Source: Sediminibacterium sp. (GTDB taxonomy: Bacteria > Bacteroidota > Bacteroidia > Chitinophagales > Chitinophagaceae). From it: a DNA stretch of 64,000 bases. Below the pieces are notes generated by a model that made no database searches, was not told where the DNA came from, and saw nothing but the letters and a program-made list of their open reading frames with translations. Shown piece after piece: positions 15,939 through 24,942 of the stretch. Each line of letters starts with the position of its first letter. Within the stretch, counting starts at the first letter, position 1. The position numbers and the translations under genes are program-made. Location of the stretch: positions 62,001 through 126,000 of the forward strand of contig NZ_JAUYTR010000009.1 of NCBI RefSeq assembly GCF_030695065.1, written 5' to 3'.

Positions 15939-16838
15939 ATGAATTATACTTTAAATCAATTACAAATTTTTTTAAAAGTGGTAGAAACACAGAGTGTTAC
16001 TAAAGCCTCAGAAGAGTTACATTTAAGTCAACCAGCTGTTTCCATACAATTAAAAAATCTTCAAGACCAATTTGAAATACCCTTAACAGAAGTAGTTGGA
16101 AGAAAAATATATATTACTGATTTTGGGAAAGAAATTGCACTAGCAGCAGCAGAAATAATTAATCAAGCGAATGCCATTAACAATAAAACCTTGGCATATA
16201 AAGGTCAACTTGCAGGTCGGCTAAAGTTATCTGTAGTTTCAACAGGAAAGTATATTATGCCTTATTTTCTAACAGAATTCATCAAACTCAATAATGGTAT
16301 AGAATTAAATATGGATGTAACAAATAAGTCTAAAGTAATTGAGAGTTTAGAAAAAAACGAAATTGACTTTGCCTTAGTTTCCATTTTACCTAGTTCATTA
16401 AATATTGAAAAACTAGATTTATTGCAGAACAAATTATACCTAGTAGGCAATAATAAACCCAAGCTTTCTATTAAAGACATTCCCATCATATTTCGAGAGC
16501 AAGGTTCTGGAACTAGACAAACAATGGAGAAGTATTTCGAAAAAAATCAATTAAGCATTCAGAAAAAAATGGAGCTAACTTCTAATGAAGCAGTTAAACA
16601 AGCATTGATGGCCGGACTAGGGTATTCGATTATGCCACTTATTGGAATTAAGAATGAACTACAGAATAAAGAATTACAAATCATTAATACAAAAGGATTA
16701 CCCATTAAAACTACTTGGAGTTTAATTTGGCTAAAAGGAAAAAAACATTCTCCCGTATCATTGGCTTTTCTAAACCATTTGAAAAAGGAGAAAGCTACGA
16801 TTATCAAAGAAAAATTTAGCTGGTACGAGCAGTATTAA
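15939..16838 (+). CDS. LysR-family transcriptional regulator
   Basis: A 299-residue LTTR: N-terminal winged helix-turn-helix (1-60, FLKVVETQSVTKASEELHLSQPAVSIQLKNL), linker helix, then a periplasmic-binding-like effector domain (about 90-295) with RLKLSVVSTGKYIMPYFLTEF and REQGSGTRQTMEKYF. The GSGTR loop is shared with CysB/CbbR/CmpR-type regulators. It is divergent from the CA-like/sbtA pair, so it most plausibly controls bicarbonate uptake in the way CmpR/CcmR do in cyanobacteria; the inducer is unknown. The stop overlaps the convergent TonB-receptor pseudogene by 4 bp. Confidence 0.93.
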   Translation: MNYTLNQLQIFLKVVETQSVTKASEELHLSQPAVSIQLKNLQDQFEIPLTEVVGRKIYITDFGKEIALAAAEIINQANAINNKTLAYKGQLAGRLKLSVVSTGKYIMPYFLTEFIKLNNGIELNMDVTNKSKVIESLEKNEIDFALVSILPSSLNIEKLDLLQNKLYLVGNNKPKLSIKDIPIIFREQGSGTRQTMEKYFEKNQLSIQKKMELTSNEAVKQALMAGLGYSIMPLIGIKNELQNKELQIINTKGLPIKTTWSLIWLKGKKHSPVSLAFLNHLKKEKATIIKEKFSWYEQY

Positions 16839-19319
16839 AATTCTTTTTCACCAATTTCACTTGTTGGAAGCTTTGGTCTATTAGTCAGTTTATTTAGATT
16901 GAAGCTAAAATTAAGTAGCAACACATCTGTCTCATAAATATAATTGGTAGTTGTGTAAAAATTTTTACCAAAAGTAGTAATGCGTTGTTGATTAGTATTC
17001 ATGAATCCTAGGTTCATATTTTGCCATTGTAATCCTATGGAGAATTTTCCGTTCAAAATTGTTTTTTTGATTGAAGAGTTGACAGATAAAAATCTTGAGT
17101 CTTCTCCCTGCGCAGTAGGTCGCGCAGATAAATAATTCATATTGGCTTGTAAATTCCAGCTTCGACCTAGGTTAAAAGTATTATTCATGTTAATGGAGTA
17201 AACCCAATTTGAATTATTTACAGTTGAAGTGACCCCCAATACATTCAACCCTCCATTTATTTTGTAATTATATATATTGGCGCCAAAATATAAATTGTAC
17301 CACAAAGTCAACTTAAAATTTGTACCCATTTCAATCCCAAAAAGTCTTGCTCTATCAACATTAGTAAAGACCCTATTCAAAATAGTGTCTGCATATATAC
17401 TATTTACTCTTTGTATTGGATTTTGAATATTTTGAAAATAAAGAGTTGCAAAAAAAGTTCCTTTAGAAAAACTATGATTCACTCCCAACTCAACCAAATC
17501 AATCATTTGCGGGAGCAAATCTGGATCACCCTGTTCTAAAGTTTCAGAGTGCTCTCTTTCTGGTATTGGATTTAATTTAAAAATTATTATTTCGCTGTAT
17601 GCGCTTACTATAACCTGCTTTTGCATTCCAGTTATTGTTAAACGTGTACAGTAAATTAAAAGAGGGAAATAAATTACGCATCTTTAATAAATGCGGATTG
17701 ATGTCTGAAGACAAAATCACTTCCCTATTCGCATTTTCATACCGCAACCCAGTTGTATATTGAAGACTTGACGCTTTTCCACTATACTGTGCATATAACC
17801 CATTTACCTGATTCACCGATTTAGCCGTTCCCCTGAACTTTGCAATATCTGGTTGATTTGAAAAAGGTGTAACTGTATAATCAAACTTACCATCTTGTTG
17901 ATCTCGTCTAAATTGATAGCCCGCTTCAAATTTTCCAGCTCCAATTGAAGTACTGTAATCTAGTTTAAACCTATAACCATTGATTGGATTCGTGTAAGGG
18001 TTGGTTACTAGTTGAAAAGGGATTGTTTTGGAGGCCAAATCTAAGTTTTGATTAAAAGTATTCCCGTAAAGATTTGCATTCTCATAAATAGCCGAACTAG
18101 AAAGTTTCGAATTATTTTTAAAAGTATGAACATAATCTAGACTGCTCACCAAAAATTCACCCTCCTTATTTTGAACATTGGAATTGAAATATGGAAACTG
18201 TTTTAATATAGCTCCATTGGTTAAGTTTTCAACAGAATTATTATAGTTAATATCTGCCCTTCGCTGTTGGTATTTTTTACTAATAAAAAATCCTGCGCTA
18301 AATAGGTTTTGCTTGTCAGCTGCATAGTTAACAGCTGTTCTAATTCCATAATTATATCTGTCAAAACTTCTTTCGCCTATTGAAGGAAACCGAGTAATAG
18401 TATTATTTACCTCATTGATTGTATACACATCTCCTTCCCTACTACCGTTGGCATCATTTCTATTATAGTTAGCACTTACAGAAAAATTCCACTTATTTTT
18501 TTTATAACTCAAGGTAATATCACCCCCAAAACGTCCTGGTTTTTCTAAATTATTATAATCAGTAGTACTAGGCAACCCGCCAAGTAAATTGGCTTGCACT
18601 TCAAATCCATCTGTAATTCCCTTTTTTGTTGTTATATTAATAATACCAGCTCTTCCGTCCGCATCATATTTTGCTGATGGAGCAGTAATTAATTCAATTC
18701 CTTCAATTGTGTTTGCTGGCAATTGGCTTAAGATGGTTTGCGCATCGGTTAATACAGGTTTACCATTAATTAATACCAAAAATCCTGTAGAGCCCCTTAC
18801 ACTTATTTCTCCTGAACTATTTACCGCAACAGAAGGCAAATTCTTCAAAACATCTGTGGCCGTTCCGCCTTTTGCTGCTTCAAACTGATTTGCTTTATAG
18901 GTTTGCTTATCTAATTTATTGGAAAGGGAATTATTAATTTTACCTGTCACAACTACTTCACCTAACGATTCATTGGATATAGATAATGGAATACTATCAA
19001 GCAGTAACTGTTGATTTTTCTTTTGAATAGAAAATGGTAAGAAAAAGTTTCGGGCACCCAAAGAAACTACTTTCAATAAAAAATTACCAGTGTTAATTTT
19101 AGAAAAAATAAAAGCACCATTTTTTTGAGTCAAAAACCCTTCTACAATAGATGAATCAGAAGCCTTTAAAATAGATACACTTGCAAACTCAACAGGGCTT
19201 CTAGATTTACTATCAATAATGATACCTCTCAGTTCAGCATTTTGTGCATACATTGATGATATAGAAATAAATAAAACAAATAAAAGAGATAATGAATTCT
19301 TCATTGACTTTGAGAGCAT
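16835..19319 (-). pseudogene. TonB-dependent outer membrane receptor, frameshifted
   Basis: Two overlapping frames make one receptor. The 5' frame (19319 to 17577) has a signal peptide (MKNSLSLLFVLFISISSMYAQ, from Met6), a CarboxypepD_reg domain (about 27-100), a plug domain (TDVLKNLPSVAVNSSGEISVRG..VLINGKP) and early barrel, ending at GYSKRIQRNNNF-stop. The 3' frame (to 16835) continues KLNPIPEREHSETLEQGDPDL, the typical outer-membrane beta-barrel family sequence. Removing one T from the five-T run (plus-strand A5 at 17579-17583) restores a single reading frame of roughly 825 codons. Likely a recent lesion or a sequencing error in a homopolymer, since the rest is intact. The start may be 19319 or Met6 at 19304. 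Confidence 0.85.
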
Positions 19320-19387
19320 AATGTAAGATGCCGAATATTAACGTATCACAGAGTACTTAATATTTATTTGGGCCAAATACCCCCTTT

Positions 19388-20089
19388 TTAGGTGTTAGTA
19401 GTTGCTACTATGAAGAATACTTTATTCTCTTTAATAATTTTATATCCATAATAAATACAAACAAGTCCAATAAACTCAGTCACATACAATACTTCAACAT
19501 ATCCTGCCCTTGTAAAAGAGCCACCAATTCCAGGTAGTAATCCTCCTATTGCAATAAAAATATTACCCTTGAATGGGGCTTCTTTAATTCCTTGTTTATA
19601 ATATTTATACGCAGAATATATAGCTCCTCCTACCAAAAATAGAAAGGCGTAAATATTAATGAGTGGAGAAAAGTAACGAACCCATTTCCATGCAAAAACA
19701 CTCCCAGTTAATTTATTGTTGAACGAATCAGGCAGTTCAACCGGAGTTAAAATAACAAAATAAGAAGCAACTAGAATTAAAAGTATAAAAAACGCTGATG
19801 TAATATGTGCAAACTGCTTATTCATTAACAAATACACACTGCCCTGGGCCAATGGATACCCGCCTAATAAAGCCCCTACGATATACCAATATTTTAAATT
19901 AGTCTCACTCCAACCCAATAAAATATTGATACTTTCAGACAAAGTGCCTAAACCAAAAGTTAATACCCCCAATGCCCACCAAAGTAAATAGTTCTTTCTC
20001 TTTAACTGATAGTGCTTATATATTTCCTTAAAAAAATAAATAGAAAATAAAGTAGTAAAAATGGGGATGTATTCAACAAGATTTTTCAT
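19388..20089 (-). CDS. multi-pass membrane protein, function unknown
   Basis: A 233-residue protein with about seven hydrophobic segments and a short charged loop QLKRKNYLLWW after the first helix. The pattern YLLWWALGVLTFGLGTLSESINILLGW and the near-C-terminal FTRAGYVEVLYVTEFIGLVCIYYGYKII look conserved, but I do not recognise a named family. No signal peptide or catalytic motif is evident. It stands alone: 68 bp from the TonB-receptor pseudogene downstream and 68 bp from another small membrane gene upstream, all on the minus strand. Confidence 0.75.
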   Translation of the reverse strand: MKNLVEYIPIFTTLFSIYFFKEIYKHYQLKRKNYLLWWALGVLTFGLGTLSESINILLGWSETNLKYWYIVGALLGGYPLAQGSVYLLMNKQFAHITSAFFILLILVASYFVILTPVELPDSFNNKLTGSVFAWKWVRYFSPLINIYAFLFLVGGAIYSAYKYYKQGIKEAPFKGNIFIAIGGLLPGIGGSFTRAGYVEVLYVTEFIGLVCIYYGYKIIKENKVFFIVATTNT

Positions 20090-20157
20090 AGCTCAATTAA
20101 AACACGAAATTGAACTAATTGTTAGTTGAATGAGTCAGCCAATTGTAAAATTAACTT

Positions 20158-20547
20158 TCAGCTTTTCTTTTTCTTGATTTCCCAATAAATCCAACCACCC
20201 AAGAACCCTATTAAAAAACCGATTGGACCTGTAATAAATATTCCAAGTAAAGGCCCAAGATTAGACTCAGGCATAAAAATCATAGGACCCAAAAAACCTC
20301 CTAACAGTCCTACTCCCCCAACACTTAACCCACCCATCAAACAATAAGTAGCAAAAGAATCTCTTAGTTGATCAGTTTTATTCCAAATCATTTTGGCAAT
20401 TAGTATTGCTATTGCAAATGAAATGAATGGCTTCAAAAAAATAATTGAATCAGGAAATGGTAAAATATTTAATATGAAAATATTAGAGAAAAAATATACC
20501 GCAATCAAAGTGACTGCAGTATATATCAATCTCAATGGTTGTTTCAT
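20158..20547 (-). CDS. small four-helix membrane protein, function unknown
   Basis: A 129-residue protein with four hydrophobic segments; the last two are very Gly-rich (LMGGLSVGGVGLLGGFLGPM and the PIGFLIGFLGGWIYW region), ending in a basic tail EIKKKKS, which predicts a cytoplasmic C-terminus. No named family recognised. It lies 16 bp downstream of the DUF4242 gene on the same strand, so the two are probably co-transcribed. Confidence 0.75.
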   Translation of the reverse strand: MKQPLRLIYTAVTLIAVYFFSNIFILNILPFPDSIIFLKPFISFAIAILIAKMIWNKTDQLRDSFATYCLMGGLSVGGVGLLGGFLGPMIFMPESNLGPLLGIFITGPIGFLIGFLGGWIYWEIKKKKS

Positions 20548-20563
20548 GACTAATAATATTTAA

Positions 20564-20836
20564 TTATTCTGCTGTGGTAGGATCAATCATGGTCTTCACT
20601 TCACTAATTGAATTAGCTGGGAAGCCTCCTTGACTAGCATGTTCTCGAATCATCTCTTCATTTGGAGCAATGTACACACAATAAATTTTATCATTTGTTA
20701 CATAACTCTGCAACCATTGTATTTCAGGTCCCATTTTATTTAATACTCCACAAGAGGTTTGTGAAATGGCTTTAAGTTGGTCAGCTGGAATATTACCTGC
20801 ATCAGGAATATTTCTTTCGATTACATACTTTGGCAT
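20564..20836 (-). CDS. DUF4242 domain-containing protein
   Basis: A 90-residue protein that fits DUF4242: MPKYVIERNIPDAGNIPADQL at the start, SCGVLNKMGPEIQWLQSYVT in the middle and YCVYIAPNEEMIREHASQGGFPANSI near the end. The family has a ferredoxin-like fold; the Streptomyces member SCO4226 binds nickel, but most members have no known function. The 'HA...GFP' segment is the family hallmark. It lies just upstream of, and probably with, a small four-helix membrane protein gene. Confidence 0.85.
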   Translation of the reverse strand: MPKYVIERNIPDAGNIPADQLKAISQTSCGVLNKMGPEIQWLQSYVTNDKIYCVYIAPNEEMIREHASQGGFPANSISEVKTMIDPTTAE

Positions 20837-20904
20837 AAATTGGATAATTTGGTTAAATCATAAATTACGAAATTTATTTTAAAAAATCAACCCTAACTTA
20901 TCAT

Positions 20905-21111
20905 TTATTCATTGGTAAATTCAAGTATATCCCCTGGCTGACAATCTAAAACTTCGCAAATAACTTCTAGCGTACTAAATCTAATTGCCTTTGCTTTCCC
21001 TGTTTTTAAAATGGAGAGATTAGACAAAGTTAAACCTACTTTTTCTGAAAGTTCGTTTAGAGACATCTTACGCTTTGCCATCATTACATCTAAGTTTACT
21101 ATAATTGGCAT
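20905..21111 (-). CDS. XRE-family helix-turn-helix regulator (YozG-like)
   Basis: A 68-residue Cro/C1-type DNA-binding protein consisting of the HTH only: MIAKRKMS-like first helix, LNELSEKVGLTLSNLSILKTGKAKAIRFSTL (helix-turn-helix) and LEVICEVLDCQPGDILEF, the usual short C-terminus of the YozG group. Such regulators are typically paired with a DUF2975 membrane protein, which is exactly the upstream gene here (2-bp gap). Confidence 0.93.
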   Translation of the reverse strand: MPIIVNLDVMMAKRKMSLNELSEKVGLTLSNLSILKTGKAKAIRFSTLEVICEVLDCQPGDILEFTNE

Positions 21112-21113
21112 AC

Positions 21114-21668
21114 TTATACAGTTAAATCGTTTTCAGTTTGAATTTCTATACCGCGCTTAACTATGTATGCTATAACAAACAAGATTGCACACATGAATAG
21201 CCAAACATCGCCGCCAGCCATTCTTAAACTTTGCATAGGGGGCAATTCCACTCCATTAAAATTTAACCAATCGCAATAACGATTACCCCAAATAGAAAAC
21301 AGCCCTACGCCAAAAGATAGATACGCTAGATTGGAAATAAATTTTTCTAAAATTGTATTGAATGGCTGGGTAAACTGAAATGTGCGATGATGGAATAAAG
21401 TAATAATTAAATAAAACATTATTGCCTTTAATACAGCAACAATACTCATCAAACTTACAACAACCATAAAAAATCCTTTATCATAATTGTATAATGCAGA
21501 TAGGTCAGCTTTCATCCAAAAGCTTTTGGAAGCTATAGGATTAATAAAAATTGCATAAATGGAATTGAATAAGATACCGCCGGCCTCTATGCAAAGGCCA
21601 ACGAAAATGACCCAGGCAATAATATTAATTACTCTAAGCACATTTTGGGAACTGATTGAAATCTCCAT
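21114..21668 (-). CDS. DUF2975 domain-containing membrane protein
   Basis: A 184-residue protein with four transmembrane helices, matching DUF2975 (helix 1 IINIIAWVIFVGLCIEAGGI-like, helix 2 MVVVSLMSIVAVLKAIMFYLII, helix 3 FISNLAYLSFGVGLFSIWG, helix 4 VWLFMCAILFVIAYIVKRG). The frame is open from 21725, but MEISISSQNVLRVIN at 21668 gives the usual family start. Function unknown; it is nearly always coupled to a small XRE regulator, as here, which suggests the membrane protein modulates or is controlled by that regulator. Confidence 0.87.
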   Translation of the reverse strand: MEISISSQNVLRVINIIAWVIFVGLCIEAGGILFNSIYAIFINPIASKSFWMKADLSALYNYDKGFFMVVVSLMSIVAVLKAIMFYLIITLFHHRTFQFTQPFNTILEKFISNLAYLSFGVGLFSIWGNRYCDWLNFNGVELPPMQSLRMAGGDVWLFMCAILFVIAYIVKRGIEIQTENDLTV

Positions 21669-21793
21669 AATGATTCGTTTTTGATGATTATGGAGCAATA
21701 TTAATAAATATTTATTGATAAACAATAATTATTTATAGCTATTTAATAATTTTTAAATTAATTTCACAACAATAAAGTAAATTATTGATCATT

Positions 21794-22801
21794 TTAGCTA
21801 AAGAAGAGGTACATCATTACTAATATATAAAGAACAATAATGATAAATGTATCTAAACTAAAAACCCAAAAATGCTTTTTCTCTGGCTTAAACAACAACC
21901 CAAGTGCAACTACTGCAGACATCATAATAATGATTAACACGGATGTTAAGTGAGATGGAGATATAGCAGAAAATAAAGAGCCTTCTCTATAAAAAACATC
22001 ATCAATGGCTAAAATAAATATGTTGAATACATTGCTTCCTAATAAATTACCCACAGCCATATCTAATGACCCCATTCTCAATGCAGCAATTGAAACAACC
22101 AACTCAGGTAATGATGTAGCCCCAGCAATAAATAAAGTAGCAAAAAAAGAATTTCCCAATCCAGAAACACTCGCAATATGTTCCCCAAAATAAGGAAGAA
22201 AAATTGCTGCACAAATCACAATTAATGCATGAAGCGCATAATTTCCAATCACACTTTTAAGAGCGGCTTTATCAAAAGTTGTATAGGTGTTATTTACTTC
22301 CCCTGTCCTAATTAAATCGGCTTGTTCATATTTAAATATCCCCCAAACAGAAACCAAATAAATAGCAATAATGATGAAAGTAAAACTACTCATCCAAAGT
22401 ATACTAGGAATTTGATTAGTAAGGTAAATTGCTATTCCAGCAACAGTCAATAACATAATCCCAAAAATTACAGTTAATATATGGCTCGATTTAACCATAG
22501 AAAAAAGTGGTCTTTTTATCCTGGCGTCTAATACAGATAATATTAACAGATTAAACATACAACTACCAAAAATATCACCAGCTGCTAAATCTGGAGATTT
22601 GATGATTGCAACCGAACTAATCCCTGTAACTAACTCTGGAAGAGATGTAACTGATGCCATTAAAATTAAACCAATCCACGCTTTTCCCAAACCAGTTAGC
22701 TCTGCAATTTTATCACCATAGTAAGAGAGTTTTGTCCCACTAAAGATGATAATTGCAGCACAAACTAAAAAGCCAAGAATATGAAATATAATATTATCCA
22801 T
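21794..22801 (-). CDS. calcium/sodium antiporter (CaCA superfamily)
   Basis: A 335-residue cation/Ca2+ exchanger with two inverted alpha-repeats. The first has ASVTSLPELVTG (about 49-60) and GDIFGSCMFNLL; the second has AGATSLPELVVS and GNLLGSNVFNIF. The paired Glu residues in the two SLPEL motifs are the transport-site residues of NCX/YrbG-type exchangers; GSC in the first repeat replaces the commoner GSN. About ten helices are predicted. It exchanges Ca2+ for Na+ or H+ and complements the Ca-type P-ATPase found 9 kb away. No close operon partner. Confidence 0.93.
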   Translation of the reverse strand: MDNIIFHILGFLVCAAIIIFSGTKLSYYGDKIAELTGLGKAWIGLILMASVTSLPELVTGISSVAIIKSPDLAAGDIFGSCMFNLLILSVLDARIKRPLFSMVKSSHILTVIFGIMLLTVAGIAIYLTNQIPSILWMSSFTFIIIAIYLVSVWGIFKYEQADLIRTGEVNNTYTTFDKAALKSVIGNYALHALIVICAAIFLPYFGEHIASVSGLGNSFFATLFIAGATSLPELVVSIAALRMGSLDMAVGNLLGSNVFNIFILAIDDVFYREGSLFSAISPSHLTSVLIIIMMSAVVALGLLFKPEKKHFWVFSLDTFIIIVLYILVMMYLFFS

Positions 22802-22882
22802 TAATCATTTTATCTGAAAGTTAAATAAACATCATTAATCTAATTGAAATGAAGTTTATTTAATTCAGGCAACGTGGAAAAA

Positions 22883-23443
22883 TTAGATATTTTGTATAGC
22901 AATCCGCCTTCTTTCCTTTAAATTTCTAAAATGAGAAGGAGTTAACCCAGTTACCTTTTTAAACTGGGTAGATAAATGAGCAGCACTACTGTAATTCAAT
23001 TTATAAGCAATTTCAGCTATTGTATCTTCCCCAAAAATAAGTAACTCTTTAACCCGCTCAATTTTTAAGGCAATCATAAATTGCTCTATGGTGGTAGATT
23101 CAACTTCAGAATAAAAATTTGCCAGATAGGTATAGCTTAAATTCAATTCTTTACGAAGCAAGACAGAAAATTTTAAATCTGGCTTTCCATCAGAATTGTA
23201 AACATAATCTATCATTATTTGTCTAATTCTTTCAATTAATATTCCTTGCTTTTTTTCAAGCAACTCTAGACCTGCTTTACGCAATTTCGAATTTAGTACC
23301 ATTTTTTCTTCTTCAGAAACATCTTGGTGCGTGTCTATTTCACCTAAGTCTACTTTATAAAATGGAATTTTCATTTCAACTAATACATCAGTAACAACTA
23401 CTTTACAACTAACACAAGCCATGTTTTTTACATATATTTTCAT
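22883..23443 (-). CDS. HMA-like/AraC-family regulator fusion
   Basis: A 186-residue regulator. The N-terminal part (1-60) looks like a heavy-metal-associated domain, with MKIYVKNMACVSCK giving CxxC at Cys10 and Cys13 after the first strand; the C-terminal part (about 100-186) is an AraC-type double HTH (IEQFMIALKIERVKELL, then IAEIAYKLNYSSAAHLSTQFKKVTGLTPSHFRNL). Several Bacteroidota AraC proteins near metal-resistance genes share this layout, suggesting metal- or redox-sensing. Met17 of the longer frame (23491) is chosen because it places the ferredoxin-like strand at the N-terminus. Two inverted repeats lie upstream. No metal-efflux gene is adjacent, so the target is unclear. Confidence 0.85.
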   Translation of the reverse strand: MKIYVKNMACVSCKVVVTDVLVEMKIPFYKVDLGEIDTHQDVSEEEKMVLNSKLRKAGLELLEKKQGILIERIRQIMIDYVYNSDGKPDLKFSVLLRKELNLSYTYLANFYSEVESTTIEQFMIALKIERVKELLIFGEDTIAEIAYKLNYSSAAHLSTQFKKVTGLTPSHFRNLKERRRIAIQNI

Positions 23444-23502
23444 AGATAAATTTTGTGTAATGCATGAACCTGCGACACTTTTTAAGTGCAAATTTGCGCC
23501 GA

Positions 23503-23525
23503 TATCAAAACAAAACTGTTTGATA
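23503..23525. promoter_or_regulatory. inverted repeat upstream of the HMA-AraC gene
   Basis: TATCAAA (23503-23509) and TTTGATA (23519-23525) form a perfect 7-bp inverted repeat with a 9-bp spacer, 60 bp upstream of the regulator start. An 11-mer TTTGATAATTG beginning in its right arm (23519-23529) is repeated at 23605-23615. A regulator binding site is plausible. Confidence 0.4.
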
Positions 23526-23575
23526 ATTGCATCTTCAACTAAAGTTCAGGCCAAAAATAGACCAATGGGTCTCGA

Positions 23576-23597
23576 GTAACATTTGTAATTATGTTAC
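23576..23597. promoter_or_regulatory. second inverted repeat in the HMA-AraC upstream region
   Basis: GTAACAT (23576-23582) and ATGTTAC (23591-23597) form a perfect 7-bp inverted repeat with an 8-bp spacer, in the 263-bp gap between the regulator and the next gene. Could be an operator or a weak hairpin. Confidence 0.35.
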
Positions 23598-23706
23598 ACA
23601 GGAGTTTGATAATTGTCAGTCCGGCAATGGAAGCCGATAAAATCATTATCGTAATATACATTATAAAAAGCAGAGTAAAAAATATTCAGCAATGAATCGC
23701 TAGTTA

Positions 23707-24534
23707 TTAAACTAAGAATACTTTTCTTCGGCTAATCCAAAGCATGAATACTGCAACTGATGCCCCTATAACAATGGTAAATACTTTCTCCCATCCCTCT
23801 AAACCAAATGAAATACGCATCAATAGAGTTGCTAATACATAACCTGAATTCCGGATAACAAGAATGGTATTTTGCAAATTCTTTGCACTACTCAATAAAA
23901 GCAAAACGTCAACAAAAGTTAATAGTGTAAAAAACTCTTTATAAAATATATGTGAAGGATCTTGTAATGATGCATGATTATCAGAATATTGAACTAATTC
24001 AAAAATCCAAATAGTAAATGAAAAAACTGACAAACCAAAGAACACAAACATCAAAACAATAGATAACCTTTCCTTTAACTTTATAAAATGAGGAGTTAAT
24101 TCATACTTACTATCAGTTCGCTCTGAATCAATTTTTGAAAAAATCCAAAGTAGTAGTAAAATAGAAACAAACCCAATTAAATCCTTTAATAAGTCACTTT
24201 GCAAAAGCGGGGTATCCCCTTGTAGTAATTTCCCGATATCTTTAAAACTATTCCTTAATAAAATCAGCGCCATAATCTCCATTTGTTTTGCAACTGATTT
24301 AGTATAACTTTTTCGCAAATAAAATACGAGTAAATAAACTTCATAAACTAAAAGAATACTAAATGGAGAAAATAATGCTGAAAAAGGATGTCCAAATAAA
24401 TTTTCTGGAAAATATTTTGCTTGGAGTAACCCAAGTTGAATTGCCATTATTGTTGTAAAATGTAGTATGAATGCTCCAATACCAAAATAGGTTGTAAACT
24501 GCTCAAGTCGATATTTAAATTTATCAGAGAACAT
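23707..24534 (-). CDS. multi-pass membrane protein, function unknown
   Basis: A 275-residue protein with about six hydrophobic segments (near 16-36, 52-71, 118-136, 160-182, 200-220, 250-268) and cytoplasmic charged loops (LRKSYTKSVAKQME; KIDSERTDSKYEL). The short motif FGLEGWEKVFTIVIG near the C-terminus may be conserved, but I do not recognise a family. It is flanked upstream by 91 bp leading to the pterin dehydratase gene, all on the minus strand. Confidence 0.72.
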   Translation of the reverse strand: MFSDKFKYRLEQFTTYFGIGAFILHFTTIMAIQLGLLQAKYFPENLFGHPFSALFSPFSILLVYEVYLLVFYLRKSYTKSVAKQMEIMALILLRNSFKDIGKLLQGDTPLLQSDLLKDLIGFVSILLLLWIFSKIDSERTDSKYELTPHFIKLKERLSIVLMFVFFGLSVFSFTIWIFELVQYSDNHASLQDPSHIFYKEFFTLLTFVDVLLLLSSAKNLQNTILVIRNSGYVLATLLMRISFGLEGWEKVFTIVIGASVAVFMLWISRRKVFLV

Positions 24535-24625
24535 TCATACTAAAATTAATAGTTCAATCTATGAAATAGAAATCATCAATTCATTTATGTTGAAGCAATA
24601 AGCCCAAATAGAAATGTTGGTTAAA

Positions 24626-24922
24626 CTAATTAATTGTTACGTTAATCTTATCAATTATAGAAGCTAACTCAAAATCTAATACAGTTAACCCTCCTGCATC
24701 ATGAGTTGTAAGTTCAATAGTTACTTTATTGTACACATTAGTCCAGTAGGGATGGTGGTTTAGTGTTTCAGCATTGGCTGCAACTGAAGTCATAAAAGCA
24801 AAAGCCTGAACAAAATCTTTAAAAACAAATTCCCTTTCAATTGAATCTGATTTTAGTTCCCATGATTGATCTAAAAAAGCCATCCTTTCAGCAATTTCAA
24901 CTTTATTCAAACAAATCATCAT
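24626..24922 (-). CDS. 4a-hydroxytetrahydrobiopterin dehydratase (PCD/DCoH)
   Basis: A 98-residue pterin-4a-carbinolamine dehydratase. The catalytic signature is complete: [29 protein letters not shown] (about 51-79), with the active-site His-His pair and the downstream His. It dehydrates 4a-hydroxytetrahydropterin, recycling the cofactor of aromatic amino acid hydroxylases. No phenylalanine hydroxylase is in the window. Starting Met1 or Met2 are both possible. It lies 20 bp downstream of the S41 peptidase gene on the same strand. Confidence 0.95.
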   Translation of the reverse strand: MMICLNKVEIAERMAFLDQSWELKSDSIEREFVFKDFVQAFAFMTSVAANAETLNHHPYWTNVYNKVTIELTTHDAGGLTVLDFELASIIDKINVTIN

Positions 24923-24942
24923 GCAAATTTTTACTCAATTAA

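Noticed and set aside
17577..17626. Possible programmed frameshift at the T5 run in the TonB-receptor gene
   Set aside because: The run is only five T and there is no obvious stimulatory structure; a simple indel or a sequencing error is the more economical explanation.
23631..23699. 22-codon plus-strand open frame in the gap upstream of the HMA-AraC gene
   Set aside because: Too short and low in complexity, with no promoter or conserved feature visible.
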